A stretch of 64,000 bases of DNA from Planctomycetota bacterium (lineage in GTDB: Bacteria > Planctomycetota > UBA1135 > UBA2386): NCBI GenBank assembly GCA_028281765.1, contig JANQJF010000034.1, forward strand, positions 1-64,000. Reading direction: 5' to 3'. The notes below the pieces were generated by a model, which saw only the letters and a list, made by a program, of their open reading frames with translations, ran no database searches and was not told where the DNA came from. This document shows, one piece after another, positions 63,043-64,000 of this stretch (its first letter is position 1; every line of letters begins with the position of its first letter). Made by a program: the position numbers and the translations under genes.

Positions 63043-63959
63043 ACATCGTGACCGGATGCGCACTCACGGCACTGCTGACCCTCGGCACGTGCACGTCGGA
63101 ACTCAGGCCCGCGCCGCCTCCGAACGACACGTTCATCGTCTTCTGCTCGGACCGGGAGAGCGGGGTGTTCCGCCTGTTCCGCATGGACGCCGACGGCCGC
63201 AACGCACGCGCGCTGATTCCCGATCGGAGCAAGCCGGTCGCCGAGCACCGCAACCCCAGCGTGTCCCCCGACGGCCGGCGCGTCGTGTTCGAGCGCATCG
63301 ACTCGGCCGGAGCGTCGCTGTGCGTCTTCGACCTGGGGAGTGCCGACGAACCGACGGTCGTCGCGGATTCGGCCGGCGCGAGCCAACCAGCCTGGTCGCC
63401 GGACGGCACGCGCGTCGCCTATCGGCACGCGACCGGCGGCATTCACGTCTGCGCGATCGACGGCACCGAGCACGTCCGACTGAGCCCGGCGAGCGCGCAA
63501 GACCGCTGGCCACAGTGGTCCCCCGACGGCACGCGCCTCGCGTTCTCGTCGATCCGTGACGGACGCGAAAACCTGTGGGTCATGGACGCGAACGGCAGCA
63601 ACCGGACGCGCGTGACGAACACGGACGCGCGCGACTCCCGCCCATCCTGGAGTGAAAACGGGCAAGCGCTCACGTTCCACTCGACGAGCAAGGACTCCGG
63701 CAAGCACGACTCGATCCTCCGCATCGGCGTCGACGGCCGCGGCCGGAGTGACGTGCACGGCGGCTCGTCGCTGCGCGATGCCTACGTGGACCGCAATCTC
63801 GCGAGCTGGGGCGCGCGCGTGCGCAAAGACAGCGTGATCCTGTTCCAGTCGTTGCGCACCGGGAACGCGGAGATCTACCGCATGAACGCCGACGGCTCGA
63901 ACGTCACGCAGCTGACGAGCGACAACGCGCAGGACGACATGGCGTGTTGGGCGCAGTGA
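63039..63959 (+). CDS. TolB/PD40-type propeller lipoprotein
   Basis: A 306-residue exported protein. The N-terminus carries a lipoprotein-like signal (LLTLGTC). Blades of the PD40/TolB type follow: NPSVSPDGRRVVFERI, QPAWSPDGTRVAYRHA, WPQWSPDGTRLAFSSI, RPSWSENGQALTFHST, with intervening RLFRMDADGRNARAL, NLWVMDANGSNRTRVT and EIYRMNADGSNVTQLT. It is an intact relative of the frameshifted gene at 47365-48058. Coupled to the PQQ-like gene by a 4-bp overlap. The last 41 bases of the window after it hold nothing recognisable. Confidence 0.86.
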   Translation: MNIVTGCALTALLTLGTCTSELRPAPPPNDTFIVFCSDRESGVFRLFRMDADGRNARALIPDRSKPVAEHRNPSVSPDGRRVVFERIDSAGASLCVFDLGSADEPTVVADSAGASQPAWSPDGTRVAYRHATGGIHVCAIDGTEHVRLSPASAQDRWPQWSPDGTRLAFSSIRDGRENLWVMDANGSNRTRVTNTDARDSRPSWSENGQALTFHSTSKDSGKHDSILRIGVDGRGRSDVHGGSSLRDAYVDRNLASWGARVRKDSVILFQSLRTGNAEIYRMNADGSNVTQLTSDNAQDDMACWAQ

Positions 63960-64000
63960 CAAAGTCGTCTACGTGCAAAACGCGACACTGACTGTTACGC

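Noticed and set aside
1..64000. Mobile elements, CRISPR arrays, rRNA or tRNA genes
   Set aside because: I saw no transposase, integrase, phage or Cas-like protein, no regular spaced repeats and no rRNA-like stretch. A tRNA could have been missed by eye; a covariance-model scan would settle it.

Overview
The window is a GC-rich bacterial chromosome segment (roughly two thirds GC, densely coded, few mobile elements). It fits a marine, polysaccharide-degrading member of the Planctomycetota. Pointers are the DUF1592/DUF1552 pair of 'planctomycete cytochrome' genes, a formylglycine sulfatase beside a GH31 glycosidase, a GH88 unsaturated-uronate cluster, PQQ- and TolB-like propellers, and several very large secreted repeat proteins sharing one recurrent module. 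The phylum call is inference from gene content only; no rRNA gene, tRNA gene, CRISPR array, insertion sequence or prophage was seen.

Layout. 1-3.8 kb: uronate catabolism (partial KDPG aldolase divergent from GH88, SDR and PfkB 2-keto-3-deoxygluconate kinase). 3.8-11.8 kb: secreted Ig-like protein, DUF819 membrane protein, small secreted protein, sulfatase, GH31 lipoprotein, GFA protein. 11.9-22.5 kb: a complete branched-chain amino-acid locus made of two divergent, translationally coupled operons, ilvD-ilvC-ilvB-ilvM (minus) and leuA-ilvE-leuC-leuD-leuB (plus). 22.6-31.6 kb: secreted protein, class I aldolase, membrane protein, polysaccharide-lyase-like lipoprotein and a six-gene type II secretion/pseudopilus operon. 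31.9-40.8 kb: two tandem di-heme DUF1111 proteins, a matrixin-like protease and two giant secreted repeat proteins. 40.8-49.7 kb: methyltransferase, rpsD, DUF1592/DUF1552 pair, membrane protein, GNAT lipoprotein, a frameshifted TolB-like gene, a thioredoxin-like lipoprotein with an in-frame TGA, and a deoxyhypusine-synthase-like gene. 49.7-64 kb: kelch-like secreted protein, cytochrome peroxidase/DoxX pair with an upstream two-component system, an ABC exporter/AttH-like operon, GAPDH, and PQQ/TolB propellers.

The two strongest discoveries are regulatory or recoding signals that ordinary gene calling misses. (1) The 565-bp gap between ilvD and leuA holds two mirror-image transcription attenuators. 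Each has a promoter-like sequence, a leader peptide packed with Val/Leu/Ile codons that starts without a ribosome binding site, an antiterminator arm just before the leader stop codon, and a terminator hairpin. (2) At 48068-48586 (minus) a TlpA/thioredoxin-like lipoprotein has TGA exactly where the first Cys of its CxxC redox motif belongs, and a long hairpin starts right after the TGA: a candidate selenoprotein with a UxxC active site.

The genes suggest a heterotroph that attacks sulfated, uronate-containing polysaccharides outside the cell, feeds unsaturated uronates into the KDPG route (pyruvate plus glyceraldehyde-3-phosphate, with aldolase and GAPDH also present), makes its own branched-chain amino acids under translation-sensing control, and invests heavily in secreted cytochromes and repeat proteins.
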